Positions 1-11,176 of a stretch of 64,000 nucleotides of DNA are shown here, piece by piece. Position 1 is the stretch's first letter; each line of letters opens with the position of its first letter. The position numbers and the translations under genes were made by a program. Below the pieces are notes generated by a model, which saw only the letters and a list, made by a program, of their open reading frames with translations, was not told the origin of the DNA and did not search any database. This stretch comes from Isoetes taiwanensis. Its lineage: Eukaryota; Streptophyta; Lycopodiopsida; Isoetales; Isoetaceae. The stretch covers positions 27,769,299-27,833,298 of the forward strand of contig JAJEKV010000002.1 of the NCBI GenBank assembly GCA_021234155.1. Direction: 5' to 3'.

Positions 1-576
1 CAAAGCATTCAACAGAAGACAAAAAAAAATCCAATGGTCAGAGGTAATTTTAGTCGATTTCAAAGCAAAAGATAGAGAACAAACTCGCCCCTGTAAAAGC
101 ATTGGGAAACCTTATGGCATCAAATGATCTTAGACCAAGAGTTCATTGGAAAAAAAACATTACAGCAATTGCAACCAATATACATGGTTAGCCAAAACAT
201 ACCTGCTAGTCTAGACCAATGTCTCACATTATTATTTAACAATGGTTAGGGCTTTACCTCAACGCTTGGGAATTGTGGAGGATATCTTATGTTACCTAGG
301 ATCTTGGTTTGCATTCTTAAAAACACCTTTCTAAGACCACTTTATACAAAGATTGTAGCCACCTTGGTTAACTGCACTGTTTACTTGGCAATATTCACGA
401 ATTTCTTTAAGGGAAAATTATTTCCTTAATACAAGGTGGACAAAAGGGAAATGTATCCTAGGGCAACATGCCGAATAATCAGGCTGCTAGAAATACAAAT
501 AGATTTACAACAATCCTATTTCCGTGTTTGGGGGGGGAAGAGTTTGGAAGAGAAAACACGGTCGTTTAACCAACCA
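1..576. other. 3' flank of the M48 gene, no gene seen
   Basis: AT-rich sequence downstream of the stop codon of the minus-strand peptidase gene. It probably contains that gene's 3' UTR. I see no coding exon, RNA gene or repeat that I can support here. Confidence 0.5.
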
Positions 577-3216
577 TTATGTAGGAAGTTTAAGATTGGT
601 AGATGCTAGCTTGCCATTAGGGATACTAGTCTTTGCTCGAGCTAGAAGGGCATTATATTCCTCTCCCCTTGCCCACCGATCAATCTCTTTAGCTCTTAAG
701 ACTGGAAGCGGATGTGATAGTTGTCTCGTCTGAGCATTCCTGAAATACAGAGAAAGACCAACGTTCATATCAGCAGCATTAATTTATGACTTGGAAGCAA
801 AGTTATCTGATGAATAAGCCTATTGCAATATCAATGCTTTTGTGTGTATTTATCTCGAATGCAGTGATGCATCTTAAAAATCATTGAAGTGACATTCAAC
901 AAAAAGTTGCATTCCATTTGCTAATAGTTTCATTACATATGCAGAAACTCTAAAAATATAGTCTCCCTAAGATTGGCAACAAAATTACTGGACGTCAAGA
1001 CTGCCTTTAGAAGAAGACATATTTCAGTAATAAATAAAGAAAACATTAAGCTAATCTAGGTTGGTCAGAAAGAGCAGATTAGGGAAAACAGTTGGGTTCA
1101 AATGGAACTGTACCGGAGATACCAGCCAAATAGATCAGCAGATGCCTCCTCATAAGAACGTGCCTGCTTTAAAAATTCTTCAAGGTTCAACTCCCTCGCA
1201 ATGGATGGACAACCACCAGCCAACTTCATAAGAACTGAAATTACCACCTAATAAAGAGAAAAATATGCACTTGTTGGATTTACAGTCAAAATATGAAGTT
1301 CCACTTGGTGAGCAAATAACAAAATTGTTTCTTCACATTCGGATCTTGAGCCACAAGAAGGGCTGCCCTGTCGCAAGTAAGTTCAGCAGACCTTAGCCAT
1401 ATCATGAGCTGCTCTTCTGCACTCTGGGCAATGAAAGCTCCTATACCTGCAATTAAACCACCTCATTCAGTCCTAATTACCCCATGTTAACTAAGATACG
1501 CGTCCTGTTGTCTACCTGGGAGAGTATAAGCACCCAAAGTAAAAATGTTTGCAAACGTCAACCAAATTCCATGATCACATTTCAAATGTCCCAACTCATG
1601 AGCAATGACAGCCTACAATCATTTGAGTCGCTTGTTAATGATATTTCCAGTACTAATTCCTATTGAATGTAGCCTAATGACCATGATAGTAAGGAAGTAA
1701 ATCTGGGCAGCAAATATGACACCATCACTTGGACATGATGAGGATGCATTCTCTATATTAACCATCCTGCATCTTGCATATGAAATAGATTGGCATGAGT
1801 CCGATAAAGGCCTATTGGTTTCATGGGCATATTCCATAGACAACTACTTTTTCATGTTTGTTTAGTGCCATTTGACAAAGCAATGCATTATTATCATCGC
1901 CAGAATGAAGTGCAACACTTTAACATTAGCAAGACGACCACCTACCAATTTATCCATACACCGCTAAACATGGAGATGATAGAAATTCATGGTTAGTAAA
2001 ACTTACAATATCAATAGAAAGACATAGGGACCTAATACACAGAGAAAAGCACGCAGGCTAGACCTGTAATTCTGCTGGAGACAGAAGCTCTACAATGCTA
2101 GTATGGATGACAATAAATGGTTTGCGACCCCCTAATGCCAGCGTATATGCATTTGGAATTGGGTTTTGCTTGAGATATAGATCTGGAACGTCAACGCCCA
2201 ATATACTTGATGCCTCTACAACTAGGTTGTGCAGTTTGGGCAGCTGTAGCAGAAAATGCTTTTTGTTAGAGACCAAAGAACAAGCAGCACAGACTAGACA
2301 GTACACTGCTATCATATGGTCAGGCAAACATATGCTTTACCTGCTTTTCACTCACTAGCACAGCCGTTGCAATGTTCTCTAGCAGCATAACTCGTTCTGC
2401 AGCTGGTCCTGCAAGGTACATGATAAGGTGACAACTATTCTCTAGCAATTCAATCCCTAATTTGAAACTCAAAATTCTTATTCTGCCAGAAAAATTATCA
2501 AGTGGTGTAAAAGTTTTACTTCCTTGAATACAGAATTATCTCTGCATATACAAAAGGGCGGGAAGGTCGAGAACACTTATTACCCAACAGAAGCTTTCCA
2601 ATCTCAGTTATGCCAGGAATTCCACGAAGAATTGCTGTATTCTGCAGTTAGATAGACAGTTAAAACTTTAACTACCACCTGCCAATAATTCTTTAGCCTC
2701 TAATTAAATTTGGATTGAGTGTCCCTCTTATAAAAGCCTGCCAATAGCTCAATCGTGTATAGGACTCACTCTTACGAGATGGATCTTATATAAAGGTAAA
2801 AGTTTCTGTGCTTATCATGCGTGCATATTTAGCCCCATCATTTGAATAGAAAAATTATGCTCATTAAATTCGTTAGACATAAAGATCTAAATAGGGGTAC
2901 GTTTAAAAATCTAGACCACAAACAAATGGCTCATTGATCTACTTACACAGGTAAAGGAGCACACTTGCCTGTTTATCTAAAGGATGCCGAAAATCATCTG
3001 CTTGCAAATTTGGGATCACAAGTCCAGCTTGACATGGATAATAAAGCTTAGTCTTCGAGGAGAATTTCGAAGTCTGCTAATGAGATGAAATTTTCAAAAT
3101 AAGCATGTAGAATTAAGAATTTCCATCATAACATGCAAGTGCAAAACCTGTTGCCCAGTTAATCCGGGGAGCCTGAGAAAGAAACAAGCTGGTGATTTAT
3201 GCAGTGTAAGCGCCAT
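577..3216 (-). CDS. M48-family zinc metallopeptidase, nine exons
   Basis: Exons on the minus strand are 3216-3148, 3073-2969, 2641-2584, 2408-2341, 2243-2064, 1612-1516, 1446-1337, 1247-1114 and 739-577. They total 984 nt and encode 327 residues without an internal stop. The zinc motif HELGH lies at about residues 165-169. The likely third zinc ligand is Glu214 in the segment SAELTCDRAAL. Flanking segments such as PNAYTLALGG, FRHPLDKQ and the C-terminal RQLSHPLPVLRAKEIDRW match, from memory, plant chloroplast-type M48 peptidases like Arabidopsis At3g27110. The short N-terminus with Ser, Lys and Arg could be a transit peptide, but this is unproved. Known members hydrolyse peptide bonds through a single zinc ion; the substrate is unknown. 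The intron after exon 2 uses a GC donor (GCAAGT); the other donors are GT. The start was chosen because it gives an in-frame first exon with a proper GT donor. The gene looks intact. Confidence 0.9.
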
Positions 3217-3615
3217 GGCTCCAACGTAGTCACAGGTTCACGGCAAAAAGAGAGGCAGGATATAGCTGTGGTGAAGCCACGAATTCTGGCGGGGCCCCAC
3301 GAAGAAAAACAAAACTTTTATGACCAAACCAATTTGTGATGAAGAGTTGCTGCATCCGTCCACCAATGAAGCTTCCCTATTCAGCAAGATCATCCTCTTC
3401 GGCTGAATCCTAAGGCCGGAGTACTGTTTTAAATCCTCCTCCTCGTCCTGGATAGGATAAAAGGGGAGCGTTGATCCTTCACTGAATACAAACTAAAAAC
3501 CTAGCGACTGTCGACTGAATTTGCTTCATTGGACTTGTTGTTTCTACTACTAATTCGTGGCCCTTAGATTGTGGAAGATTCCATGTTACACATCCAAGGC
3601 CCGTGTGTTTTGGAA
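3217..3615. promoter_or_regulatory. 5' flank of the M48 gene
   Basis: Non-coding stretch immediately upstream of the minus-strand M48 start codon, so the promoter and 5' UTR should lie here. I could not identify a convincing TATA box or other element. The 3616-3743 hairpin element sits at its distal end. Confidence 0.35.
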
Positions 3616-3743
3616 GGTGTAATTCGGGGGAGCTCGAAATTTCTTTTGAGATTTTGAGGTGACGTGGCAGATCCACGAGCGGCAGGACTCTGCCACGTCA
3701 CCTTGAAAATTCAAGCGAAATTTCGTGCTTGCCGGAATTCACC
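3616..3743. mobile_element. Foldback MITE-like hairpin
   Basis: Two arms of about 55 bp are inverted copies of each other around a loop of about 19 nt. The core arm GGTGACGTGGCAG is perfect. The outer parts (GGTGTAATTCG and CGAAATTTC blocks) match with a few differences. No coding capacity. I could not confirm a target duplication. It lies about 400 bp upstream of the M48 start, so it could affect that promoter, but this is inference. Confidence 0.6.
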
Positions 3744-4751
3744 GACGAAAAAAATGGGACACTGAAATTCTGTTTTAGCTCTTTTCCGGCAAGAATGTTG
3801 GCGACGCCGGTTAAAAGGGGACAGCAGGGATGATGGAGACAGGGGACGCAGTCGATTTGGATCGACTCTATTTTTCTTTTTGAAAAAAGCTATTGTTTGG
3901 CCCTGTAATTTCAAGGTGCCTTTTTTTTCGTTTGTTAAAAACTCTCGCCCAAACCAATGGTGCTATGAGATCATTGCCCTTTCCTGCTTATCAAAAAATC
4001 ATTGCACGATCTGTGAGCACGTAGTCAGTAAGCAAGCTGTCATCTTCGGCATGAAGTTAGAGATCAGATCGTGTCTACGTCGGCTGCACTTTCACCACAT
4101 TCTTTTTTTACACCATTGCAACAGGAGCCATAAAATGTACTCCAAAATAGAATAGAATTGAAACCATTGAAACAAAAAACGCCAGAAAAAACATTTGTGA
4201 AACTAAGCTCCTCAAAGTTGACATCAAGCTCCTCAAAAACCCTCTTTATACAATTTTGCATACAATACCATATCGAAATCTTACTCTCAACTTTTGCGAG
4301 AATACCCTCCTGTAATTCAAAACCAATTGCAAGCTCTATTGAGTCTCTTTCGATTGAGCATTTCATAACTTCTCATAGATTCCAATGAAAGCAAGGTGCT
4401 GCCACACAAAGGGTTGTCAGCAGAGGATAAGATAAGGCCTATAAAATCTATGCAAAAGCCATAAGAAAAAAGCAGAAGAAAGTCGAATTATACAACAAAT
4501 AGTCGATTAGAATCCTCCAATGAGGTTGCAATCGCATTTATTAGGTGTGCTAAAATTTTGAATAAGTTGATAACATTGATTTCATATTTCTTCGAACAAG
4601 AACTTGTTACAAGGGTGACAGAAGGGCACAAAATGTATGCCACATGTAGAAATCTAACGCTCCTATGTAGTGTGCCAATAGTTTTATATTCTAGTTTGTT
4701 ATGTTATTAATATTGAAAGAAGAGAAACTTGTGCAAGGTCTTGATTTTCAA
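3744..4751. other. Intergenic, no feature supported
   Basis: AT-rich spacer between the 3616-3743 hairpin and the inverted-repeat unit. Short open frames here have no recognisable domain and overlap on both strands, so I read them as chance. Confidence 0.45.
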
Positions 4752-4783
4752 TAACGTAAAGTTAACCTAGGGTTCATTCTGTC
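4752..4783 (+). repeat. Left terminal inverted repeat of recombinase unit
   Basis: This 32 bp block begins TAACGTAAAGTTAACC and is the reverse complement of 7681-7713 with one substitution and one 1-nt indel. The pair brackets the tyrosine-recombinase-like gene. No clear target duplication is visible outside the blocks. Confidence 0.7.
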
Positions 4784-5157
4784 CATTTTACCCCTTATTC
4801 TGCTATGATTTTCTTTTCCAGAAATGTAGTTACTTGGTTGCAATTCTGTTTTTTACTTGCATTTCTTCTTTTTACTTAGTTACAATTCTGAAAATTTCCA
4901 ACAGTAAATTTTGAGACTCAAAATTTCTTCCATTCATTTAAGAAGCATGTCCTGTATACAATTCAAAATATGATGATACTTCAAGTATCAATTCAAAAAA
5001 CACATTACAGTTCAAAATGTGATACTTCCAAGTATCAATTCAAAACAAAAACAGAAAAAAAAAATCAAAGAGAACTTCCGGTGAGAATGTATACTTCAAG
5101 GAGAACTAGCGGCGCCAAAACCAAAAGCTTTTGAGCCAAACCCCTTCATCATCTCGG
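4784..5157. other. 3' untranslated/subterminal region with short repeats
   Basis: AT-rich sequence between the left inverted repeat and the stop codon of the recombinase-like gene. At about 4965-5045 a short block built around ATACTTCAAGTATCAATTC is repeated twice in imperfect form. No coding signal. Confidence 0.4.
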
Positions 5158-7051
5158 TCATGATTTCCCTAGACATGAATGGCATAACAATGCGCAATTC
5201 GAAAATAACCACCGTAAATATTGCCAATATGAAGATTGATATTTTGAAAAAACACTTGCACGCTTCACATCTGGAGACGATTCTGTCAACACATCTATGT
5301 CTTTGTTTAACTGTATATCATCATCCCTCAAATCCTCAGCAGGAAACTTTAGATTCAGATCAAAACTAGGAACAGTGGCAACAGACTGAATATTTCCAAC
5401 AGTGCTAGGCTCCACAGAATCCATTTGACAATTCGCAACATCCATAGCATCATTATGCACAAGAGAACTACCTGGACATGCACTAGAACTACCTGCAACT
5501 TGCATTCCTCGATCCATATCATCAATCTTCTGAAGTTCTTGCTTGTATACATCTTCAAACATTCTCCTCTTTCCTTTCTCATCGAAAGGCTGTGAAACAC
5601 ATGACATAGCACACTTCGTCTGCAAATCTAAGGTCTTGTCATACCTGTAATATATTATAACATTAAACCAAATTAAATAAGCAAAGAAGAAAGTAACACA
5701 CCTGGAATATGCTTCAGTTGTACGCTGGCCAGTCACCCTCATACCAATATTAGTAGGAACATGTGCCCTCGTCATTCTGGAAACCACGGTACATCTACCA
5801 GATTTGTTGCTGAACTGACCCTCAACACCAACAGTCAACAACATATACTTGACCCAACCAGCCAAGTTTCTAGCAGACACCCTATTTTTCGAATTATACC
5901 AGATTGGTCCCCTATGATTAACGATTGCTTGCATAAAACAATGTGAAATTCCCGCAGTCCCATCAGTATTAGGCTTAGGCACAGGCATATGCTTCTTCAA
6001 TTGTCTAAATGTCAGAACTACATCATTCTCATAGCACCGGCAAGGTCTTCGAAACTGTTCCTCCTGATAATGATTCATATCAGTATCATTATTCTTTGAA
6101 AGTCTCTCACTATATTCAAGATATTCTTGTCCATTTTCATCTCCAACCGAGAAATCAGTCATAAGCAACTGATGCACCTCACCTTGACCTCGAATAGCAA
6201 ATCGAGCCACACAATAGTAAAGAAATCTCTTTTGCAAACCTTTAGGATGACAGATTGAATGATCTACATCAGCAAGAAGGAGCTGCTCACTACCATAAGG
6301 TATTTCTTCCACTTTCTTCCTCTTCTTACACACACCTGGAGTGTTCCTGGACCTTCTCATGGATGCCACACAAGCAAGCCTTGCCCTCTCAAATATTGGA
6401 GAGTCTTTGATAGAGAATTTTACCTCTGAAATTCCAGTATTGGCAATTCTAATCTCTTGATTTCTTCGAATTATTGCACCAAATTTTCGAAACATATCAT
6501 GAAGCCTGCAAGAAACAAAGGTAAATTAATAACAAAATTTAATAGATATAAAACAAGCAAGAAAAAATTTCCAAATTAAGTTACACGATTCTGGAGGATA
6601 GAATGATCCTTTCTTGTCTTTCTTCACCACTTGCATCATAAATTTCTCTAATAAGGAAGCAAATAAAAAAAGATCCATATCCTCAATAGATTTCTCCAAA
6701 GAATAGCCATAAGTCTGCCTCCAAAGATCAAATCTGTTCCTAGCCCAAGCAATCTTAGCAGCAGATCTACTAATACCTCCAGCATCTACCCTCATCTAAC
6801 TCCACAAATGGAAGCCTATTACCACTAGGATCTGCAACAGGAACAACCACAGGTTCAGCACTGGCCTCTGTCAAATACTTAGTAATGGCTTCTTCTCCAA
6901 ATTCAGAAAGTAAAGCCTTCTCAAAATCAGCAACAGTTTCATTGGCCTCATCCGAAATAGTCAGACTAGCAAGCTTCTCTGTCTGCACCTCCCTTTCAAC
7001 AATGGTATTTGTGATATCCCTAAGAATAGGCTCCTCAAGATCATCCATCAC
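5158..7051 (-). CDS. DUF3504/Crypton-like tyrosine recombinase (frameshifted)
   Basis: Exons on the minus strand are 7051-6587, 6505-5702 and 5644-5158. The joins give an in-frame YPPES/LHDMFRKFG and AYSR/YDK. Exon 1 contains a break near 6785, where the reading frame must shift by one base. The N-terminal part is acidic. It is followed by a helical segment (WARNRFDLWRQTYG to GSFYPPES) that resembles the core-binding domain of Crypton recombinases. The C-terminal block has PIWYNSKNRVSARNLAGWVK, then NKSGR, then MRVTGQRTTEAY. The order and spacing match the DUF3504 pattern of HxxR, TGH and a terminal Tyr, with Lys and Gln replacing the two His. Tyr of EAYSRY is the candidate nucleophile. The C-terminal tail is low complexity. 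The unit is enclosed by inverted repeats. The fold assignment comes from motif memory only. Confidence 0.6.
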
Positions 7052-7680
7052 ACAAATCTACAAAAGAAAATCCAAATTAGTAACAAGAAGCGAAAAATAA
7101 AAGAAGAATAACAGAAAACAACAAAGATACTTGCCCTTTTTACAGCCTTTTTTACAGAATCCTTGAACAAACCGCCCGGATCATACAAAAAGCTAGAATC
7201 CAAGTCTGAAACTCGTCCTAGACTATAAATCAGAACTTGAAACAAACTAAGAAGCACAAAACTTCGACAAGAGAAACTGCATGCAAGAATTTCTTGCAAA
7301 AAGGCCATCCTAGTTCTCTTTAGAGTCGCCCCTACATCCTCCAAAGACGCAAGAAATAGCAAAGAAATAGCCATGCAAGTAAGAACACAGACAAAGCAGA
7401 CCAAAGGCACCAAGAAATTTCTTCAAAACCTTCAAAAGTTTCGCCTAACGAACGCTCAGAGCAAGATCACGCCACCGGAAGCAAAAAGACAAAGAAAATA
7501 CACGAAAGCAGACCAAGAAGCTTCACAACTTCGTCAAAAGCTTCCAAAAACTCGCCTACTCAACTCTCAAACCTAGATGGCGCCCACCGAATGAAGCTTC
7601 GGCCGATGGCGCCACATAAAACACTGATTGATCGCCTAAAGAAACGATGGCGATGGCGCAGGAAGAAAGGAAAAAAAAAT
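7052..7680 (-). promoter_or_regulatory. Probable promoter and 5' UTR of the recombinase unit
   Basis: Non-coding sequence between the recombinase start codon and the right inverted repeat. It contains short repeats (AAGCTTC, GGCGCC near 7570-7615) and a long purine tract near 7655-7680. A related pattern occurs at 39.9-40.1 kb, beside another hairpin element. The open frames here lack any recognisable domain. Confidence 0.4.
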
Positions 7681-7713
7681 GACAGAATGAAACCCTAGGT
7701 TAACTTCACGTTA
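7681..7713 (-). repeat. Right terminal inverted repeat of recombinase unit
   Basis: Partner of 4752-4783. The sequence ends GGTTAACTTCACGTTA and runs directly into the hairpin element. The motif ACTTCACGTTAC also borders the related hairpin at 39.8 kb, so it may belong to both structures. Confidence 0.7.
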
Positions 7714-7826
7714 CACTAATGACTTTTTGTCGACATTCCGGATGTCAAACGCCGCCTCCGCTTAACGCTTGGCGTCGGCAGCGTTTCCACGCCGGAATGT
7801 CGACAAAAAAGTCATTCCTGTATACA
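7709..7826. mobile_element. Hairpin MITE, copy 1 of a two-copy family
   Basis: The arms at 7719-7742 and 7792-7816 are near-perfect inverted repeats built on AATGACTTTTTGTCGACATT. The loop is GC-rich with CGCC and GGCG blocks. Outside the arms are CGTTAC on the left and GTATAC on the right. The same outer motifs flank a hairpin at 39764-39882 in opposite orientation, which suggests one family. No coding capacity. Confidence 0.6.
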
Positions 7827-8259
7827 AAGTACCCATAGGTAGATGTGCAAGCAGAACCAATGAGCGCTGACCCTAAGTCTCTACGGTTTCTTGGGTTCCT
7901 TCTTTTTTCAGGATCGAACCTTTTGTGAGGAGAGGAGATTGATTGAATAGATTGATTGCAGCCGAATTTATCTGCGCCCCTCCCTTCCCCCCCCCCCCCG
8001 GTAGGGGAATTGTTTGGGTCACGATGGCTCCTCCATATTTGATTATAGTCACAGTTCTTGGCAGGGCAGTTTTCAACAGCAATAGCTTTCATTGTTATGT
8101 GATTAACCATCTCTATCTTTAAATTGCGTGCACAGTTATCTTGACTCGTCTATCATTTCTCTTACCTGCTCTCTAGAGTCTGACACTCTAAGCTCTTGGG
8201 GCAAAGGCCTTTCTCATCCCTTTCATAATGTTCTTGTATATTCTTCGGATCTGCATTTT

Positions 8260-8775
8260 TTGAAGTATGTTACGTTTTTTTGAGGTACGATATGTTTTTT
8301 AAAGGTTTTTTTAAGGTTTTTTGAGGTACAATACGTTTTTCAAAGGTACGGTACATATGGGGGTAAAAGCATGTTAGGGTGTCCCTTTTTAAAAGGTTTT
8401 AAAAAGGTACTTGGGTACGTAATATCTCAATAAAAGGTACATTCTAGAACTTTTATATATATTTTGATCTCCAGTAGCATTATCTTTATCTTAACTTTGA
8501 ATATTAATGCGTCCTTGACTTTTATTTTGGACTTTTGTACTGGTTTTACTGAAAATAAAAATGAGAAAGTACCCAGTTCTGAAGTACCTAGTGTATGTAC
8601 TTTTGCAGGTTCCAAAAGTGGTACACCCTAACATGCTTTTACCCATGGTACCTCTGAACTTTTAATGTACTGAAATTTTTTTAGGTACGTTAAATCTCTA
8701 GGAGTACGTTAAGAGGTATCGTACGTAAAAAATGTAAAAAAAACTTCTATACGTACGAAAGTACGGTACTGCACT
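8260..8775. repeat. GTAC-rich repeat tract surrounding a MITE
   Basis: Many copies of GGTAC, GTACG and ACGTAC lie on both sides of the 8361-8644 MITE, with runs of T on the left and A on the right. This suggests an older, roughly palindromic element that was interrupted by the MITE. No coding signal. Confidence 0.4.
8361..8644. mobile_element. MITE with GCATGTTAGGGTGT termini, copy 1
   Basis: The left end GGGTAAAAGCATGTTAGGG is matched by an inverted right end ending CCCTAACATGCTTTTACCC. The element is 284 bp with an AT-rich, non-coding interior. ATGG lies immediately on both sides (8357-8360 and 8645-8648), a plausible 4 bp target duplication. A second copy with the same ends lies at 44677-44951. 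Confidence 0.75.
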
Positions 8776-8972
8776 GTTTAAGATTATTGTAAAGATAAGG
8801 AATGGATCTTTTTGGGTTCTTTTATAATAATGATAATAATATTATTATCATGCCTTCAGACCCTCAGGTCCATCAACAAAATATGAAACAACGATGTCAA
8901 CAATATCAGTGACGCGAGCAAATTTTTAGCCATTCTGTATAGATCTAATAATTTATTTCTAGATTTAAGATA

Positions 8973-10060
8973 TTAAGATATGTTCCACGCTTCGGTGGAG
9001 CTATATCTAACAAAAGCAAAAAAGAAGCACATGTGATCTGGTGATCTTTTCGGATATGACCAAAGGCTTAGCGCCGGATCCTCATCTTCCACTTGTGCTT
9101 CAAGGCAACATAGGCAAAAATGTATCTCTTTTGCCACCCCTTGCTCTCGCCCTCTTTTGATTTCTAGGCAATGCGAACTAAGTCTCAATCTAGCAATGAG
9201 TTGCCAATTTTTGTGACTAAGCTCCTCTTTTAGATAGGTCTGCTCTTCATAAACGACCATAGCATTAACTTCTTGTCTATAGAAGTTTCATTTTGCTCCA
9301 AGATCAGCATTTAGCACATCTTCTATAAAGCTCGCTCAATCACCAATGCATGCAGCCCAACATCTGTATTTGGGAGATCATCAAGATCAATATCCCAAAA
9401 AGTAGCCCATTTACCAAGATGTCTATACCATCCTGCATGACTCTGTGTTTAAGACTCTCGCAAAGCTTGTTTAGGTATCCTTTTATTGTCCATGCTTCGA
9501 ATCCTTTGATAATAGTTGAGACTCTGAAGCAAAGCCTTCAGGACAACATCAATTCAAGGTGGGGAGAATCTAATGTTCCAGCATAATATGTGGTGTGAAT
9601 ATGTATATTATACTGCCACATCACTGGTACATGTCAATTGAGCGACATGTATATGGCAACCATATAGAAGTATACCTTGAAATAGGACCATTGGAACCAT
9701 TAACATATGCCTATACCCATTGCCACGTGGCAATAACCCTAAATGCCCCTTTAGATGCCAACCCGAAAAGCGTCATGATAAAAGGAGTCTGGAACACTAA
9801 AAGTGTCCCTTTCATATTCCAACCTCCAGAGCTCGCATTGCACCTGCGACAAATCCATTTCGACCTACCAGCACTTGTGGAGCTTGCTTTCCCAAGCAGA
9901 CCACCAAGCTTCAACCATCTCGAACCGCCCCGATAGCATGAATGATGTCCGAGGACTGGGAGCAAGCCAAGGATCTAGTATACGATCGTTCCAACATGCA
10001 AATGCCGACTTTCCAACTGTCATTGAGCTGAGTTTGCATCTTTTCATAGCTTGAGAAGAC
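8973..10060 (-). pseudogene. Decayed LINE-like reverse transcriptase C-terminal fragment
   Basis: The minus strand at 9260-8973 encodes a stretch with SSHCLEIKRGR followed by HFCLCC and VEDED. This resembles the C-terminal region of many non-LTR polyproteins, where an SxHxLxIExGR block precedes a Cys/His cluster. Further minus-strand pieces at 9340-9590 (for example RIRSMDNKRIPKQ) and 9865-10047 read as protein-like but need several frame changes. There is no intact frame and no catalytic motif. The left and right limits are uncertain. Confidence 0.4.
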
Positions 10061-10139
10061 TTCTAGATCCCCAAATCTCAGCCTCTAATGAACGAGCCAA
10101 ACTTTTTATGTTTATGTAGATAAATTAGAAGTTATTCTG

Positions 10140-10640
10140 TGTACTCAGGTTCGTTGAATGATGAAGGGGTATTCTTGTGCGCACCTTCTGTGTATGGGGA
10201 AGGGAGGTAGAGACCCACCAGAGCCTTTGTAGGTGATACTCCTAGAGTAACCTCCTTAGCACCCAGTAATTGCAGCCTGTGCATAGGAGCCTGCCTGCCT
10301 GGCTATGGGTGGCGGGGTTAGACCGGCTGATAAGGAAGACTTGTCTGGCTACAGTTAATCCCTCTGGTGTGTAGCGACGGCCGGGGAACATTGTAAGCTA
10401 GGTCTGATAGTTTGCCACTGAGTGTGGGCAAGGTATGGGCTCGACACATCCTAGTCGATGCGTCACCTCAGTGGGGTTCAAGACGTAGACGAATAGTGGC
10501 TCTCTAGCTCGCCTGTAATTGGCATGGATCTTTTGGAGGGGAGTGATTCCCTCCTGCCTCATTGGGACTGGGGAGATGCAGCCTAGGAGTAGTCCCTCTG
10601 ACTATGCACCCAACAGGCTATGGTCACGACTCCAATACTT
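10140..10640. other. Unassigned GC-richer island
   Basis: About 500 bp with more G and C than the AT-rich DNA on both sides. Stops interrupt all frames. It contains blocks such as GTAGCGACGGCCGGGGAAC. I do not recognise an rRNA, a tRNA or a protein. It could be an old repeat or untranslated part of the neighbouring LINE fragment. Confidence 0.3.
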
Positions 10641-10647
10641 TTCAACC

Positions 10648-11176
10648 CATTAGGGATTTTTTGAGATCATAAAAGTTAAGCTGTATGAACTACCAATCAG
10701 AAAACAGAACTGGTAATCTAGTCAGCAAAACAGTTATAACTAACTCACTGGATCATATTTTCTAGCATAAGTGTTGTTAGAAAAGTCCAAATGAGCTCTT
10801 GTTTGGTGCAATAGATAGATCTCATTGAGATCTTTCCAACCTTGGGTGGTTTGCATATCTTTTAGCCCCGTAGGATAGTAAAAAATGGTAAAAACCATAG
10901 TTTTTGGAGTTTCGACAATCATAAGTGGTTAAAATATGTGCAAAGCACCTAAGGTTGGAAAGATCTCAACGAGATCTATCTATTGCACTGAACGAGAGCT
11001 CATTTGGACTTTTCTATCAATAGTTATGCTAGAAAATGTGATCCAGTGAGTTAGTTATAACAGTTTTGCTGACTGGACCCGTCAGGCTCTAATTTCTGAT
11101 TGGTAGTTCATTTATCTTCATTTGGCTTAGTTGGCATGTTTTGAAGGCCTTTTTTTAATCTCAAAAAAACCCTAAT
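10648..11176. mobile_element. Large foldback element, arms about 180 bp
   Basis: The left arm (about 10685-10860) is repeated in inverted form at about 10934-11111 with roughly 90% identity by eye. Examples are ACTAACTCACTGGATCA and its complement, and GATAGATCTCATTGAGATC. The inversion continues outward to TAGGGATTTTTTGAGAT at the left and its complement near 11155-11176. The ends start and finish with TA, compatible with a TA target site. The spacer is about 75 bp. A transcript would form a long hairpin. Confidence 0.7.

Noticed and set aside
7048-7413. Minus-strand ORF with hydrophobic segments upstream of the recombinase gene
   Set aside because: It has no recognisable domain, a pyrimidine-rich composition explains the hydrophobicity, and it lies in the probable leader of the recombinase unit.
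8831-8850. AT palindrome TGATAATAATATTATTATCA
   Set aside because: It is a simple AT-rich palindrome likely to occur by chance in this composition, with no other supporting structure.
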